Part shown: positions 36,801 to 44,269 of the stretch, piece after piece
How the letters are laid out: every line of letters begins with the position of its first letter
How positions within the stretch are numbered: the first letter of the stretch is position 1
Translations under genes and position numbers: made by a program
The notes under the pieces: model-generated
Databases searched by the model: none
What the model was told of the DNA's origin: nothing
What the model saw: only the letters and a program-made list of their open reading frames with translations
Assembly: GCF_032490495.1 (NCBI RefSeq)
Contig: NZ_JAVYJB010000001.1
Span: 124,001 to 188,000 of the forward strand
Length of the DNA stretch: 64,000 nt
DNA from: Pilosibacter fragilis
GTDB taxonomy: Bacteria; Bacillota; Clostridia; Lachnospirales; Lachnospiraceae
Direction of reading: 5' to 3'

Positions 36801-39567
36801 CTTCTGTTTCTGTTCCTTCAGCAGTTTCCGTCTCGGTTTCTGCAGATACGATCTCTTCTGTTTCTGCTGAAGTCCCTTCTGCCGCATATGCCTTGATTGT
36901 CAGCAGGTCGGAAACACCGTCTTTGATTGCTGTGCCGACATTCTCTGCTTTTCCAAACAGGTCGAGATCCGGGACGGTGATGTTGTCGTCCTCATCCTCT
37001 TCTGCTTCGGAATCCGTTGCGTTGGAAGGGGTGGCAAAGGAACCGGTCAGGAATTTGACTGCGTCGAGGATCTTCTCCTTAAAAGCACTGAAGCCGGTCT
37101 TTTCAAAACCGTAATCTTCGCGGATATACGGCTCCAGCATGTACGCACTGTTATCATCGGTTTCATCCGTATCCACCGCGAATGCGGAAGACAACAGGGA
37201 AAGCATGGTAGTGCTGCCTTCATCATCTCCACCCGCGCTGACAGGTGCATTCACGCTGTCATTGATGGTGATGAACTTGTCGTATTTCTCATCGCCGATC
37301 GCGAACGTGGAATTTGCGCCGTTCTGGGAAGAATCGGTGGTGATCGCTTCGATCAGAACATCATCCGTATGGGTGTCATGGACGATATATCCCTCTCTGG
37401 CTTTTTCCTCTTTCCATGTGTAGGTATATTTTAAGGAAATGAACTTGTCATAGGTGTCCTCAGTATCCTGCTTACAGCCGGAACCTTCATAGGACGCTTC
37501 TTTATCAAAGCATTCGGTCGGTCCGCCGTTCGGTGTGGTGTCTTCGTCTCCGCCGCTTCCGGCAATCTCGCGGATCTTGCTTTCGTCCACACCATCACCG
37601 AGCCAGTGGAAATGAACACCGTCGCGCTCTTCTGCTTTTTCCTGGCAACCTTCATAGTAACCGATCCATTTTTTAGCTGCAGCACGGTTCTGTTCTTTTG
37701 CTGCTTTCACTTCGTCGCTGTTATCCTCTCCGGTTTCCGGATCGGATTCCAGTTCCGGAACCGCCGTGAATTTCGGTGCCGGGTGACCATCGCAGTATGT
37801 CTTTTCATAATGATAGTTTTTTGGTACATCCGTCTCGATATGGCCGTTTCCATCCGTGGTGTAGGAGTTTACTTTGCGGAAATCATCCCACAGAACCGGT
37901 GACGAGGTATACCCGGACTGCCAGTCATTGTCCGGATATTCGCCGGACTCAGATCCTTCGTAAAGCTGAACAGCGCCGTCATTGTCTGTATTAATCTCGT
38001 CCTGATCGTCGAATTTCTCGTACAGGTTGAACACGGAACCTTCCAGCGGCTCGCCTGTCTCATAATCCTTTTTATCCAGCTGCACGTTGTAGTCGGTCTG
38101 CCAGTCTTCCTGGTGACGGAATACACAGAAATGCAGATCGGTTTCCACTGGAACTGGGTCCGTGCTTGCGCCAAGGACGAAACACGGGTAGGTGTTTGTT
38201 AATGGGAGTGAATGTATTTTAATAAATGTCTGGTGTTTATCGGTTGGTCTGCGGTTTGTCGGGCAAAGCGCACATTTATACACTTCCATGATATCCGCAG
38301 CAAAATCCAACGGAGAATCCCAGGTTGTGTCCTCAACGGATACAAACGATCCTTTTGGAATCTCAAAATAACCATAAAGTGCCGGCGCCGCTCCGCTACC
38401 GTTATAGGTTGCTTCGAAATACGGGGCCGTGTCTCCGGATGCCGGGTGTCCTTGTATGGTCCAGCTGCCGATCTGCACAGGTGTCTGATCCAGGACAGAA
38501 AGGTTCTGCCACATTTGTCCGTTCCACAATTTTAATGATGCGGCATTATTATAGAACCATTCGGACATATTGATGTAATAAGTGTTCTGGCCGGTTTTTT
38601 TGATGTTTGAGGAACCGGAATCATCGGAATCGTTAGAGTCATCCACGTCATTGTCGAGATCTTCATCCCCATCATCCCTTCCAGGCTTACTGGAAGAATC
38701 GCCGGAACTGTTTTTGATCAGGTTCTTTTTGCTATCCAGTTTACCGGTTGTGTAATATGCCGCGTTATCCTTGATAGCGAGAGCGTTTTGCTGTACCATT
38801 TCAAGGGTTACTTCCTGACCGTCCGGAACAGAAACGATGTGCTTCTGCATATCAACCGGCCACTGGGCATAACCACCCTCACCGTATTCGTCAGCTGTGT
38901 AGGATTGACGCCAGCCGGTACCCATTCGTGGCAGGAGCCAACGAGTGCCGCGATCGTTGATGTAACTTTGACCGTTTCCAGGAAACAGGTAATCGTAATC
39001 GCACAATGCTGCTAAAAGTGGATCTCTCTGAATAATCGCTTCGCCCGCTGCACCATGGCGAACGATACCAAGTTCCGTTTCGGTCAGCGGCGAAAAACTG
39101 GTTGGGATATTATCCCAATAATTATGCCTAATAGAATCTCCTACGTTTTTCTCAATCTCATTTGCCCAGAACTTTGCTTCTGCAATAGCATCATCACTTA
39201 ACCCGCCAGTTCCGGTTGTTGTTGCTGCTGCGATAGCGGCCCACAAGGTTTTTAAAACAATACGTTCATCGCCATTTCCAATCGTTTCCAGTAACTTCTG
39301 CTTATTAAACTCGATCGCTTTTTTCCAGTCATCCGATCCATGCGTAAGACCTTGGGTGAGGGTTGTTACGCACACGTACTGGTCTGCTTTACAGTTAGCA
39401 CCTGCATCGCTGTACAGATGATTGTCTGTACAAATACCATAATCCTTGCTGTAGGCATATGATGTTAGTGATGCAAACTGGCTGATGTCAATCGTACCGG
39501 CCGCGAGTAATACCGCAAGTAGTCCGGCAACTGGACGCTTCCAGTTCCTTTTTTTATGTTTTTGCAT
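30889..39567 (-). CDS. Giant Cna_B-containing secreted protein, 2892 aa, no sorting signal
   Basis: Signal peptide: basic start, then PVAGLLAVLLAAGTIDISQF, cleavage near AYS. The N-terminal 450 residues form an unrecognised globular region, followed by Cna_B-like domains (DYNVQLDKKDYETGEPLEGSVF, LEGAVYGLFADEDI, GVYVLAEIKAPAGYVRSKP). A Glu/Thr/Ser-rich segment near residues 900-1000 looks disordered. A Cys4 zinc-ribbon (YCLNCGTENEDGRDTCETCG) lies near residue 1880, which is rare in secreted proteins. The chain ends ...GNLLTDINYKH with no hydrophobic helix, so it is secreted or held by another protein. It lies upstream of the 4198-aa protein in the same direction, with terminator and motif between. 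ATG 39567 has AAGGAAGGAG; TTCCATAATT lies 30 nt upstream. Confidence 0.93.
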   Translation of the reverse strand: MQKHKKRNWKRPVAGLLAVLLAAGTIDISQFASLTSYAYSKDYGICTDNHLYSDAGANCKADQYVCVTTLTQGLTHGSDDWKKAIEFNKQKLLETIGNGDERIVLKTLWAAIAAATTTGTGGLSDDAIAEAKFWANEIEKNVGDSIRHNYWDNIPTSFSPLTETELGIVRHGAAGEAIIQRDPLLAALCDYDYLFPGNGQSYINDRGTRWLLPRMGTGWRQSYTADEYGEGGYAQWPVDMQKHIVSVPDGQEVTLEMVQQNALAIKDNAAYYTTGKLDSKKNLIKNSSGDSSSKPGRDDGDEDLDNDVDDSNDSDDSGSSNIKKTGQNTYYINMSEWFYNNAASLKLWNGQMWQNLSVLDQTPVQIGSWTIQGHPASGDTAPYFEATYNGSGAAPALYGYFEIPKGSFVSVEDTTWDSPLDFAADIMEVYKCALCPTNRRPTDKHQTFIKIHSLPLTNTYPCFVLGASTDPVPVETDLHFCVFRHQEDWQTDYNVQLDKKDYETGEPLEGSVFNLYEKFDDQDEINTDNDGAVQLYEGSESGEYPDNDWQSGYTSSPVLWDDFRKVNSYTTDGNGHIETDVPKNYHYEKTYCDGHPAPKFTAVPELESDPETGEDNSDEVKAAKEQNRAAAKKWIGYYEGCQEKAEERDGVHFHWLGDGVDESKIREIAGSGGDEDTTPNGGPTECFDKEASYEGSGCKQDTEDTYDKFISLKYTYTWKEEKAREGYIVHDTHTDDVLIEAITTDSSQNGANSTFAIGDEKYDKFITINDSVNAPVSAGGDDEGSTTMLSLLSSAFAVDTDETDDNSAYMLEPYIREDYGFEKTGFSAFKEKILDAVKFLTGSFATPSNATDSEAEEDEDDNITVPDLDLFGKAENVGTAIKDGVSDLLTIKAYAAEGTSAETEEIVSAETETETAEGTETEAETESKETEKEKQTEASVSSETTVAVEKETFASAETQAPTEESAENKTSEKKSFLASILNFRGLSAEDSISLASDDDDDGDGDGGSDGSADFESVFEKAFTDAQTDDFAVELGPEDNWSHCDDRDGEGNAWRVYDHRTEGEIHFNKRDLNLDNAQSEQFDSYAQENGDGSLEGAVYGLFADEDIVHPDGKTGTVYKEGDLVAVATTDRNGDGSFMAYTEAPGVVYNYKTGKIEKTAWYDSAPKNRFREDAKPIEEENHAVVNDFHDTSWTVDDYTDDKGEHIIAGRTERVYDANEENNGNSWIGRPLILGKYYIKELSRSEGYELSVNGKANAYTNYDPENPDSVYEVNRAEDGKGTVSVSRNLYINGQEAIGAENEPFFNVTSDGTVANGGFDIVVSKMPQGTEFYRQDSLSTQETTKQQIGWEVVNKTDANGNIIYKRASSDTSDPIYVGDGTYTTLTEKIPATIGANNVAVKKKRTFSQEKIDNFLRGNSAVNPDGTVYYPDQVRLSRVWSSNDWGLMKAKLETAIRGGGSVTTPSTYVNGKKTFSSENYSVYSRGVRKGEVDIYGVSGVNPGEIAKTTAYGPQIVKVTISKAANGQALTTEDMIRNLIQYYIDNPQYNFGGLDSYKEHSDRVDLYLYASDLYTTDGAFATVSDDGNGYDIYVRKEFVPDDTNFEPYYVYVKYTEDGNEDDAFGYYTNLKTATSSSYTYLNAMCTPDSVVNGDGSIMTKYATRPKYYKKGEFVYDKDGNKVPETERVPKYGDVTSNVLKTQWAKLDAAYDAATGNYVIHIDMPYTDSYGNVQTDADKTLDIALKAVCPKTKHILTQDDWEALSRDDQERLQPGDQVSSGFYEVEALNAKASVYLDYAKKQEAKKGTYVVEAELTYPGQDKTFQDGTGTPGHGTIETPIPVQERPIRQKVKVFKDIQTLAEPKNVWYCLNCGTENEDGRDTCETCGHERTTEETKTIKYAHDTYSAVHLENISAKRDAGLYDTVKDWLTKLMGGEVDGESATDIPNFRFKAYLKSNLERLYRDEDGNIVWMDRNGNVMTPQYEDTNGDGNYDTFTWKYADAYTGKTVNFPEKDKTNGTALDSANVQKIYTEIPHKEGSKTTSARANNVWAEYGNPQTGGSYEMGEKEEFSTSERTDAAGNPGDASGEAVRTGASLYQYTGKNTDVAESDRIHDTENAANSPTRLLETTLHTVEDGTGTRDVEEYNYEKFFDAVQAANTDIWDDDMHSTFTGNGMANYPEQHWFETFYEKYQKDDTEPGHTMENTDGTDQDGTAGGDHDTSFKPFRWIREKVFGDRADYEKYPAEQNGVNIETVMSTSDYARANAEASDAVRQFATKWYLKQEAAKLMTNNGNDENISADNDGTIKYDEEVYDHALFEAIAKSYNYLKPFYTYDLDTIYSVEWDSAENGGSDSDVTTLSIDFDDGDEHSAISAYLPYGTYVIVEQQPARRDGSVNDWENRSYSIEKPKEVLVPSLYDAGESNDTTDNYNAHYSYDETMPTEEQARAANYMIRFGEEWSDEAANAGQDERHYVIRAHNYYGDYEIYKYGLDIDLLNSGERGYDGIHYGDSFLHNGWKCTQEETDPLKDYYDTEHRGEAGTAKIGTENGGNNASDYMAIDRTDGADTANGTNYDGKVLQDRFFYAGISEDRGAANDVMYKGGQTDDNNASGMQWKDGVVSMTGELTAYSGRYAQMLVPWTVTEPADAKAYDASKFNGYADINERNGFFTTFLRINKTDSETGEYILHDDAIFALYAGSRYQSFEEIEEDAKLITDTTEREKFLAQFKPGDAKFYLQDTMIEGSMEFLKAMGAHDIKAAARGRSIVETSTGAGETYTGIVPKGTPICVESERIMLTDKIGNRTGQMTVYSTMNDVEVTTEENADAKEYVNQNTGYFVTPQPIGAGVYVLAEIKAPAGYVRSKPVAYEVYSDKTSYYVDGDMYSKTDAVRYEGNLLTDINYKH

Positions 39568-39597
39568 AGATTCTCCTTCCTTTCTTTTTTATAGGCT

Positions 39598-39607
39598 AAT
39601 TATGGAA
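39598..39607 (-). promoter_or_regulatory. TTCCATAATT motif upstream of the 2892-aa protein
   Basis: Exact copy, 30 nt before the ATG at 39567. Confidence 0.5.
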
Positions 39608-39653
39608 GGAAAACATACGAATTCGGTTTTATATTAGTGTTTTTGTTTGTATA

Positions 39654-39686
39654 CAAAAAAAGAACCTTCCCAATTAGGAAGGCTCT
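39654..39686 (-). terminator. Strong terminator after the 39698 gene
   Basis: AGCCTTCC/GGAAGGTTC-type stem, 5-nt loop, then TTTTTTT on the minus strand. Confidence 0.9.
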
Positions 39687-39697
39687 TTAAAAAGGTT

Positions 39698-41083
39698 CTA
39701 TTCGTAATGGATGTATTCGCCGAAATTGTAGTTGTACGATTGTCTGGTTCCCAGTTTCGATGTTTCACGCCAGTCATCGGTCAGATTAATGCCACCATTT
39801 TCGGCCATGTGAGGTACACCGTCTACCTGTACAATCCAACATGCATGTACAGTGTCGCCGACAATGGCACATTTTAAACCAAGCAGTGTTGCAAGTAAGT
39901 GTCCGGTATTGGCATAATCAATGCAGACTCCTTTTTTATTGAGTAATACCTGATGGTATGCATTATATGTATGCAGGCTTGGATTATTCTTTACTTCATT
40001 ATCATACTGAGAACCCCTTAAAAGTTCCTGGATCTTTGCAAGTCTTTCCGGTTCCGTAGCGTGCTCGAAATCAAAACTGTTCAGCCAGTTTTTCAACACT
40101 TCACAAACATCGTTAAGAGCTTTTCTTTCTTCTTCTGAATACCAGCTGTCGTCATGCATGGTATTGGTCTGCCCAGTTAATTTGCTGATAATGTATGCAT
40201 TATTAGGGGACACGATAAAACTATTATGCCCACGTAAATCATGATGACTCTTCTCATCTGTATACCAGTTGTCTGCATTAAGATTTTCAATATTTAACGC
40301 ATACAGATCCACCACCCTTTTCAATGGGTAATTCGCATCATACGTCACATCACGTACCGTGCCGCCAGCATAGGTGGCGCCGATTTCTTCCGCTGTTGCG
40401 GTCTTGATTTTTCCATTATCATCCAGAACACGTCCAAGATAATCAATGGTTACACCGGCCGGCGTGGTCCAGGAATCAAACGTCGGATAGACCTGTGCAT
40501 TCATATACATTTTGTCTGTATATCCGGCAGATTTATAATCACCTCTTGGACCATAATAATATAAAATATATTCACTACCGCCGCTTGTATTTTCCCACCA
40601 AAGATTGTCCCCTGCCTGTACTTTCTGTGTTGGATATACCAGTCCTGTTCCAACTGGATTTACTTTTGTGGTATTTTCAAGTTTATCGACATCCCTCATA
40701 TAGCTTACAAGACTGTGCTGCTTCGCGTTGGATTTTGCCGGGGTACCGCTATTTCCGGAATTTCCAGAATTTTTTACAGCCCCCTGTGTTTTTACCACAC
40801 CGTTTTCTACCCACTGTCCGTCTGCATTTACGGTATAGCCGTCCGGGGTTGTGGTGTTGGTTAAGAGGTAACCGTCTGCACCGAAATAATAACTCTCGGA
40901 AATGCCGTCCCCATTACCATCCAGCCATTTCCATTCATTCTTCGGGTAGCTGCCGTTTTCATCCCACCTGTATCCGGTCGCATCCTGTTTCCATTGTCCT
41001 GCAAATGCAGTTGTCGCGGAACCGGCTGCCATAGCTGTTGCCATTGCAAGAGCCGTTGCTCTTTTTAAAAATCGTTTTCTCAT
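39698..41083 (-). CDS. Secreted wall-binding protein with transglutaminase-like domain
   Basis: A 461-residue exported protein. The ATG at 41083 has GGGAGG 7 nt upstream. The signal peptide contains ALAMATAMAAGSATTAFA. Next come two cell-wall-binding blocks (WKQDATGYRWDENGSYPKNE, WKWLDGNGDGISESYYFGAD) and the TTTPDGYTVNADGQW unit shared with the 1-3608 and 41247 proteins. The C-terminal domain has a transglutaminase/protease-like core: Cys in KKGVCIDYANTGHLLATLLG and His in TVHACWIVQVDG, with a later acidic DD. Transglutaminase folds cleave or cross-link peptides, so it may modify wall-attached proteins. The promoter is seen: TTGCCA-N17-TATAAT at 41131-41159, with the TATCCGCAGAAA box at 41169-41180. 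Confidence 0.85.
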   Translation of the reverse strand: MRKRFLKRATALAMATAMAAGSATTAFAGQWKQDATGYRWDENGSYPKNEWKWLDGNGDGISESYYFGADGYLLTNTTTPDGYTVNADGQWVENGVVKTQGAVKNSGNSGNSGTPAKSNAKQHSLVSYMRDVDKLENTTKVNPVGTGLVYPTQKVQAGDNLWWENTSGGSEYILYYYGPRGDYKSAGYTDKMYMNAQVYPTFDSWTTPAGVTIDYLGRVLDDNGKIKTATAEEIGATYAGGTVRDVTYDANYPLKRVVDLYALNIENLNADNWYTDEKSHHDLRGHNSFIVSPNNAYIISKLTGQTNTMHDDSWYSEEERKALNDVCEVLKNWLNSFDFEHATEPERLAKIQELLRGSQYDNEVKNNPSLHTYNAYHQVLLNKKGVCIDYANTGHLLATLLGLKCAIVGDTVHACWIVQVDGVPHMAENGGINLTDDWRETSKLGTRQSYNYNFGEYIHYE

Positions 41084-41130
41084 TTTGCATCCTCCCATGT
41101 AAGAATTATTACTTTCTTATTTATGCATTC

Positions 41131-41180
41131 ATTATAGCGTGTGGCAATCATTCTGGCAAGCTATTTGATTTCTGCGGATA
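41131..41180 (-). promoter_or_regulatory. Promoter of the 39698 gene with upstream box
   Basis: TATAAT (plus 41131-41136), 17-nt spacer, TTGCCA (41154-41159) and TATCCGCAGAAA (41169-41180). The box starts 44 nt upstream of the -10. Confidence 0.8.
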
Positions 41181-41246
41181 TCCAAATATGCGTTATTTTC
41201 ATGTGCGTGTGATAACGATGGAGAAGGAATACGGATCAAAAGATAT

Positions 41247-43895
41247 CTACATGTTCTCCACAATATCGACTACACCACTTTCTTCTTGCATATCATCCGT
41301 CTCAAGCTCTTCTGTTTTTTCAGATGTTTCCTTGACATTTTCTTCCTCAGCATCCGCATCTGTGTCTACGTCTACTGACTTATCTACAGCCTCATCATTG
41401 TTCGCTTCATCTATCAGAGCTGCCGCGGTCTGCTCCACCTCGTCATCCTGTTCCTGCATGGTTGTCTCGATCTCAAAGACCATATTGTTCTTTGTCAGCT
41501 TTGCAACGTAGCAGCCCGCAGTTCCGTTTCCGACCGGAATGTATACTTTACCGTCCATGGTCTCGAACTGGCGGATGTAGATGGTCGCATTCGGTTTGCC
41601 GGTGCCGTTCAGCTCCGCAATCAGCTGACCGTTATACATGTATCTGGTGGTGTAACAGTATTCCTCTGCCGCATCATCCAGGCGGTACAATTCTACGGTA
41701 AAGACAACACCGCTCTGGTACAGAATGAACTGTGTGCCATTACCGCTTCCCTTAGCGGAATCCACGGACATTTCCTTGTACTTATATCCTTCCGGGATCC
41801 CATATTCTACCCAGGTATTCGGTTTTGCATAGCCGGTCTTTTCCTCTCCGACCTGCGTTCCGTTGCATACGAACCGAATGGTGTAGTTCGGCTCGGTTAC
41901 CGGAGTATCATCCTTTTTGGAATCATCGGTTCCGGATTTTTTCAGGGTTACGGTAAAGACCGTTCCGTCCTCGCTTGCGCTGAGAATGGTGCCGCCGCTT
42001 AAAACAGAACCACTTCCGCTTGTTACTTCCACTTTATCCATTTCATAACCGTCCGGGATATTCCAGTCCTCAATCACCTGGTTCTTTGTGGTTGTTCCGG
42101 TTACGGAACTGATCTCTGATCCATCATATACGAACCGGATGGTATATCCGACTGCATTTTTTCCGTAAGGAATGGTGCCATTCGTATATGCCAGTTTCTT
42201 TGTGGTGTAGTAATTTTCTTCCGGCAGCGTAAATTTCATGCCGGATGCCCAGCTGATGTCTTTGCTGCTGTATTTTGCATTGATCTGCTTATTGACCTTG
42301 GAAGCAATGTTGGATGCGTTCTTTGCGTCTGCTTCATTCGCAAAGACCACGCAGATACCGTAATTAGCCTGCTTATGGTCGATCCGGTCAGACAGGTATG
42401 CCACGATCTTCGCAACGGTTTCATCCACGGTTGTGTAATCCACAGCCAGCTTCCCATCTGCTTTATAGGAGGCAATCGTGGTTTCTACTGCCGCATCCGC
42501 CTCTGCGATTTTCTGGTCATTGTGTCCAGGGATAAGGCCGTATTTGTAATAGTCATATACCGCATTTCTGTCATATGTGGTTGCTGTTGCGCTGAGACTT
42601 ACACTGTATTTATCCCGGCTGCCTTCTACGTTTTTCACCTGGTCATCCGTCATATTGACAGCGCCGCACTCAATGAAGGTCGCTCCTACCGGGATGGAAC
42701 CGGTTGCGGAGCCTCCAGGAACTGAGTTTCCTGCATGTTCTTTATCTGCAAATGTCACATCCACCCAGTACCAATGACCATCCAGCTTGATTGCGTTGAA
42801 GGAATGTCCCGGTCTCTCCACAAACTTTACGGTCAACCCGCAAAGCTTTGCAGTCTGCAGGAAAGCGTCCGCATAGCCATCACACATGGCTTTGCCGCTG
42901 ATGATACAGCTGTAAGCGGTTGCCATGGTCCAGTCTTCCGACTGTTCGTATACGCAGTTCTCAGAAAGCCACTGGATGATCTTCATTTCTTTCTCGAAGT
43001 CAGTCATGTCATCCGCGATGTTCTCATCCTTGAATGTAAGAATGGCCGCTTTGGTTTCCGCCCATTCGGAAGCAGTCATCTTGCCAAGATTTCCATAATT
43101 TTCATCATGGACATAGCTGGTGTTCGTGTTTGATCCAGATGAAGAACCACCGGAACCGCTGCCGCCTGAATTACCGCCGGAGGAGCTGCTTCCGGAAGAT
43201 GAACTTCCTCCAGAGGATGAACCACCGCCACTGCCATGTGAGGAACCGCCGCCTCCGCCGCCACTGGAACCCTTGCTTGCGGTGCTTGTACCAGTGCCAC
43301 CACCCGGGCCTCCTGCAGAGCCGTGTTTGGCTGGTCTTTTGACTGCAGTGCCGCCCACCATCCATGCGCCATCCGCGTTTACGGTGAAGCCGTCAGGTGT
43401 GGTTCCGTTTAAAACACACCAACCGTCTGCATCAAAGTAATAGCATTCGGCAATACCATCATTGTTTCCGTCCAGCCATTTCCATTCGCTTTTTGGATAG
43501 GAACCATCAGAGTTCTTCCACCACCACCGGCCGGCATTTGCGCCTTCACCGCAAATCCACGTTCCATTCGGTACCGCGATCCGGTCATCGCGGGTTTTCA
43601 CAACACCGTTCTCCGTCCACGCACCGTCTGCATTTACGGTATATCCGTCGGGGGTCGTGGTTGCCGCAGCCATATAACCGTCCGAGCCGAAGTAATAGCA
43701 TTCAGAAATGCCGTCCCCGTTTCCGTCCAGCCACTGCCAGCCGTTTGTATGGTATGCATTTACACCGGTCTGAAATCTCCATCCTTTTGTATCCTGCTGC
43801 CACTGCCCTGCGAATGCGGTGGTGGCGGAACCGGCTGTCATTGCCGCTGCCAGCGACATGATCATCGCCCGCTTGTACAGTTGTCTTTTTCTCAT
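41247..43895 (-). CDS. Secreted transglutaminase-like wall-binding protein, 882 aa
   Basis: Signal peptide: RKRQLYKRAMIMSLAAAMTA onward, cleavage near AFA. Two or three wall-binding blocks (WQWLDGNGDGISECYYFGSD, WKWLDGNNDGIAECYYFDAD) each end in TTTPDG(Y/F)TVNADGAW. A Gly/Ser linker follows (residues about 195-255). A transglutaminase-core domain has the classical triad: Cys in GKAMCDGYADAF, His in RPGHSFNAIKL and Asp in YWVDVTFAD. The last 350 residues hold several YTIRFVYDG-type MucBP-like repeats and a Glu/Asp-rich end. It may cross-link or trim surface proteins at the wall. It is paralogous to the 39698 protein at its N-terminus and has the same promoter type (-10 at 43942-43947). GGGAGG lies 5 nt before the ATG. 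Confidence 0.88.
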   Translation of the reverse strand: MRKRQLYKRAMIMSLAAAMTAGSATTAFAGQWQQDTKGWRFQTGVNAYHTNGWQWLDGNGDGISECYYFGSDGYMAAATTTPDGYTVNADGAWTENGVVKTRDDRIAVPNGTWICGEGANAGRWWWKNSDGSYPKSEWKWLDGNNDGIAECYYFDADGWCVLNGTTPDGFTVNADGAWMVGGTAVKRPAKHGSAGGPGGGTGTSTASKGSSGGGGGGSSHGSGGGSSSGGSSSSGSSSSGGNSGGSGSGGSSSGSNTNTSYVHDENYGNLGKMTASEWAETKAAILTFKDENIADDMTDFEKEMKIIQWLSENCVYEQSEDWTMATAYSCIISGKAMCDGYADAFLQTAKLCGLTVKFVERPGHSFNAIKLDGHWYWVDVTFADKEHAGNSVPGGSATGSIPVGATFIECGAVNMTDDQVKNVEGSRDKYSVSLSATATTYDRNAVYDYYKYGLIPGHNDQKIAEADAAVETTIASYKADGKLAVDYTTVDETVAKIVAYLSDRIDHKQANYGICVVFANEADAKNASNIASKVNKQINAKYSSKDISWASGMKFTLPEENYYTTKKLAYTNGTIPYGKNAVGYTIRFVYDGSEISSVTGTTTKNQVIEDWNIPDGYEMDKVEVTSGSGSVLSGGTILSASEDGTVFTVTLKKSGTDDSKKDDTPVTEPNYTIRFVCNGTQVGEEKTGYAKPNTWVEYGIPEGYKYKEMSVDSAKGSGNGTQFILYQSGVVFTVELYRLDDAAEEYCYTTRYMYNGQLIAELNGTGKPNATIYIRQFETMDGKVYIPVGNGTAGCYVAKLTKNNMVFEIETTMQEQDDEVEQTAAALIDEANNDEAVDKSVDVDTDADAEEENVKETSEKTEELETDDMQEESGVVDIVENM

Positions 43896-43941
43896 AAAAA
43901 CCTCCCATTTGTTTTGCTTCTATTTTTCTGTTCATGTGTAT

Positions 43942-43990
43942 ATTATAACCTTTCCCATCATTTCAGGATTGTTTGGTGAATCTGCGGATA
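43942..43990 (-). promoter_or_regulatory. Promoter of the 41247 gene with upstream box
   Basis: TATAAT (plus 43942-43947) and TATCCGCAGATT (43979-43990), 43 nt apart. No recognisable -35 hexamer. Confidence 0.7.
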
Positions 43991-44020
43991 TGAAAATTTG
44001 CATTATTTCCCAAAACAGCA

Positions 44021-44072
44021 AATCAGCGCGGCTCTTCCTGTGACTGGTATCATGGGAATCCTCGCGCTGATT
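44021..44072 (-). other. Long inverted repeat in the 43896-44269 gap
   Basis: A perfect 10-bp stem (AATCAGCGCG/CGCGCTGATT) encloses an imperfect inner stem (AGGATTCC.../GGAAGAGC). It lies upstream of the 41247 promoter. No T-run follows on either strand (TTTGCTGTTTT on minus), so it is either a weak terminator for the HipA-like gene or a structured RNA. The rest of this 374-bp gap holds only the promoter and the motif at 44170. Confidence 0.45.
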
Positions 44073-44169
44073 AAATAAAAAGAAAGGATAAAGAGTAGTA
44101 AAGAACGCGCCATATTTTTTATATAGGGGTGGTGGTATGAAGTAGATGGAATGTTCATTGCTACGTTAT

Positions 44170-44179
44170 AATTATGGAA
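44170..44179 (-). promoter_or_regulatory. TTCCATAATT motif in the 44 kb gap
   Basis: Exact copy, 275 nt upstream of the 41247 start. The hairpin at 44021-44072 lies between. Confidence 0.4.
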
Positions 44180-44269
44180 GAAAAAATGTGAAAAACCGCA
44201 AACATAGAGCGTATTAATGTTTTTGAGTGAAAAAGAATATTTACAGAGAAATTTTATGGTTACTGCAAA

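Noticed and set aside
44017..44146. Open minus frame of about 51 codons through the 44 kb hairpin
   Set aside because: No ribosome site at either candidate ATG, and it crosses the long inverted repeat.
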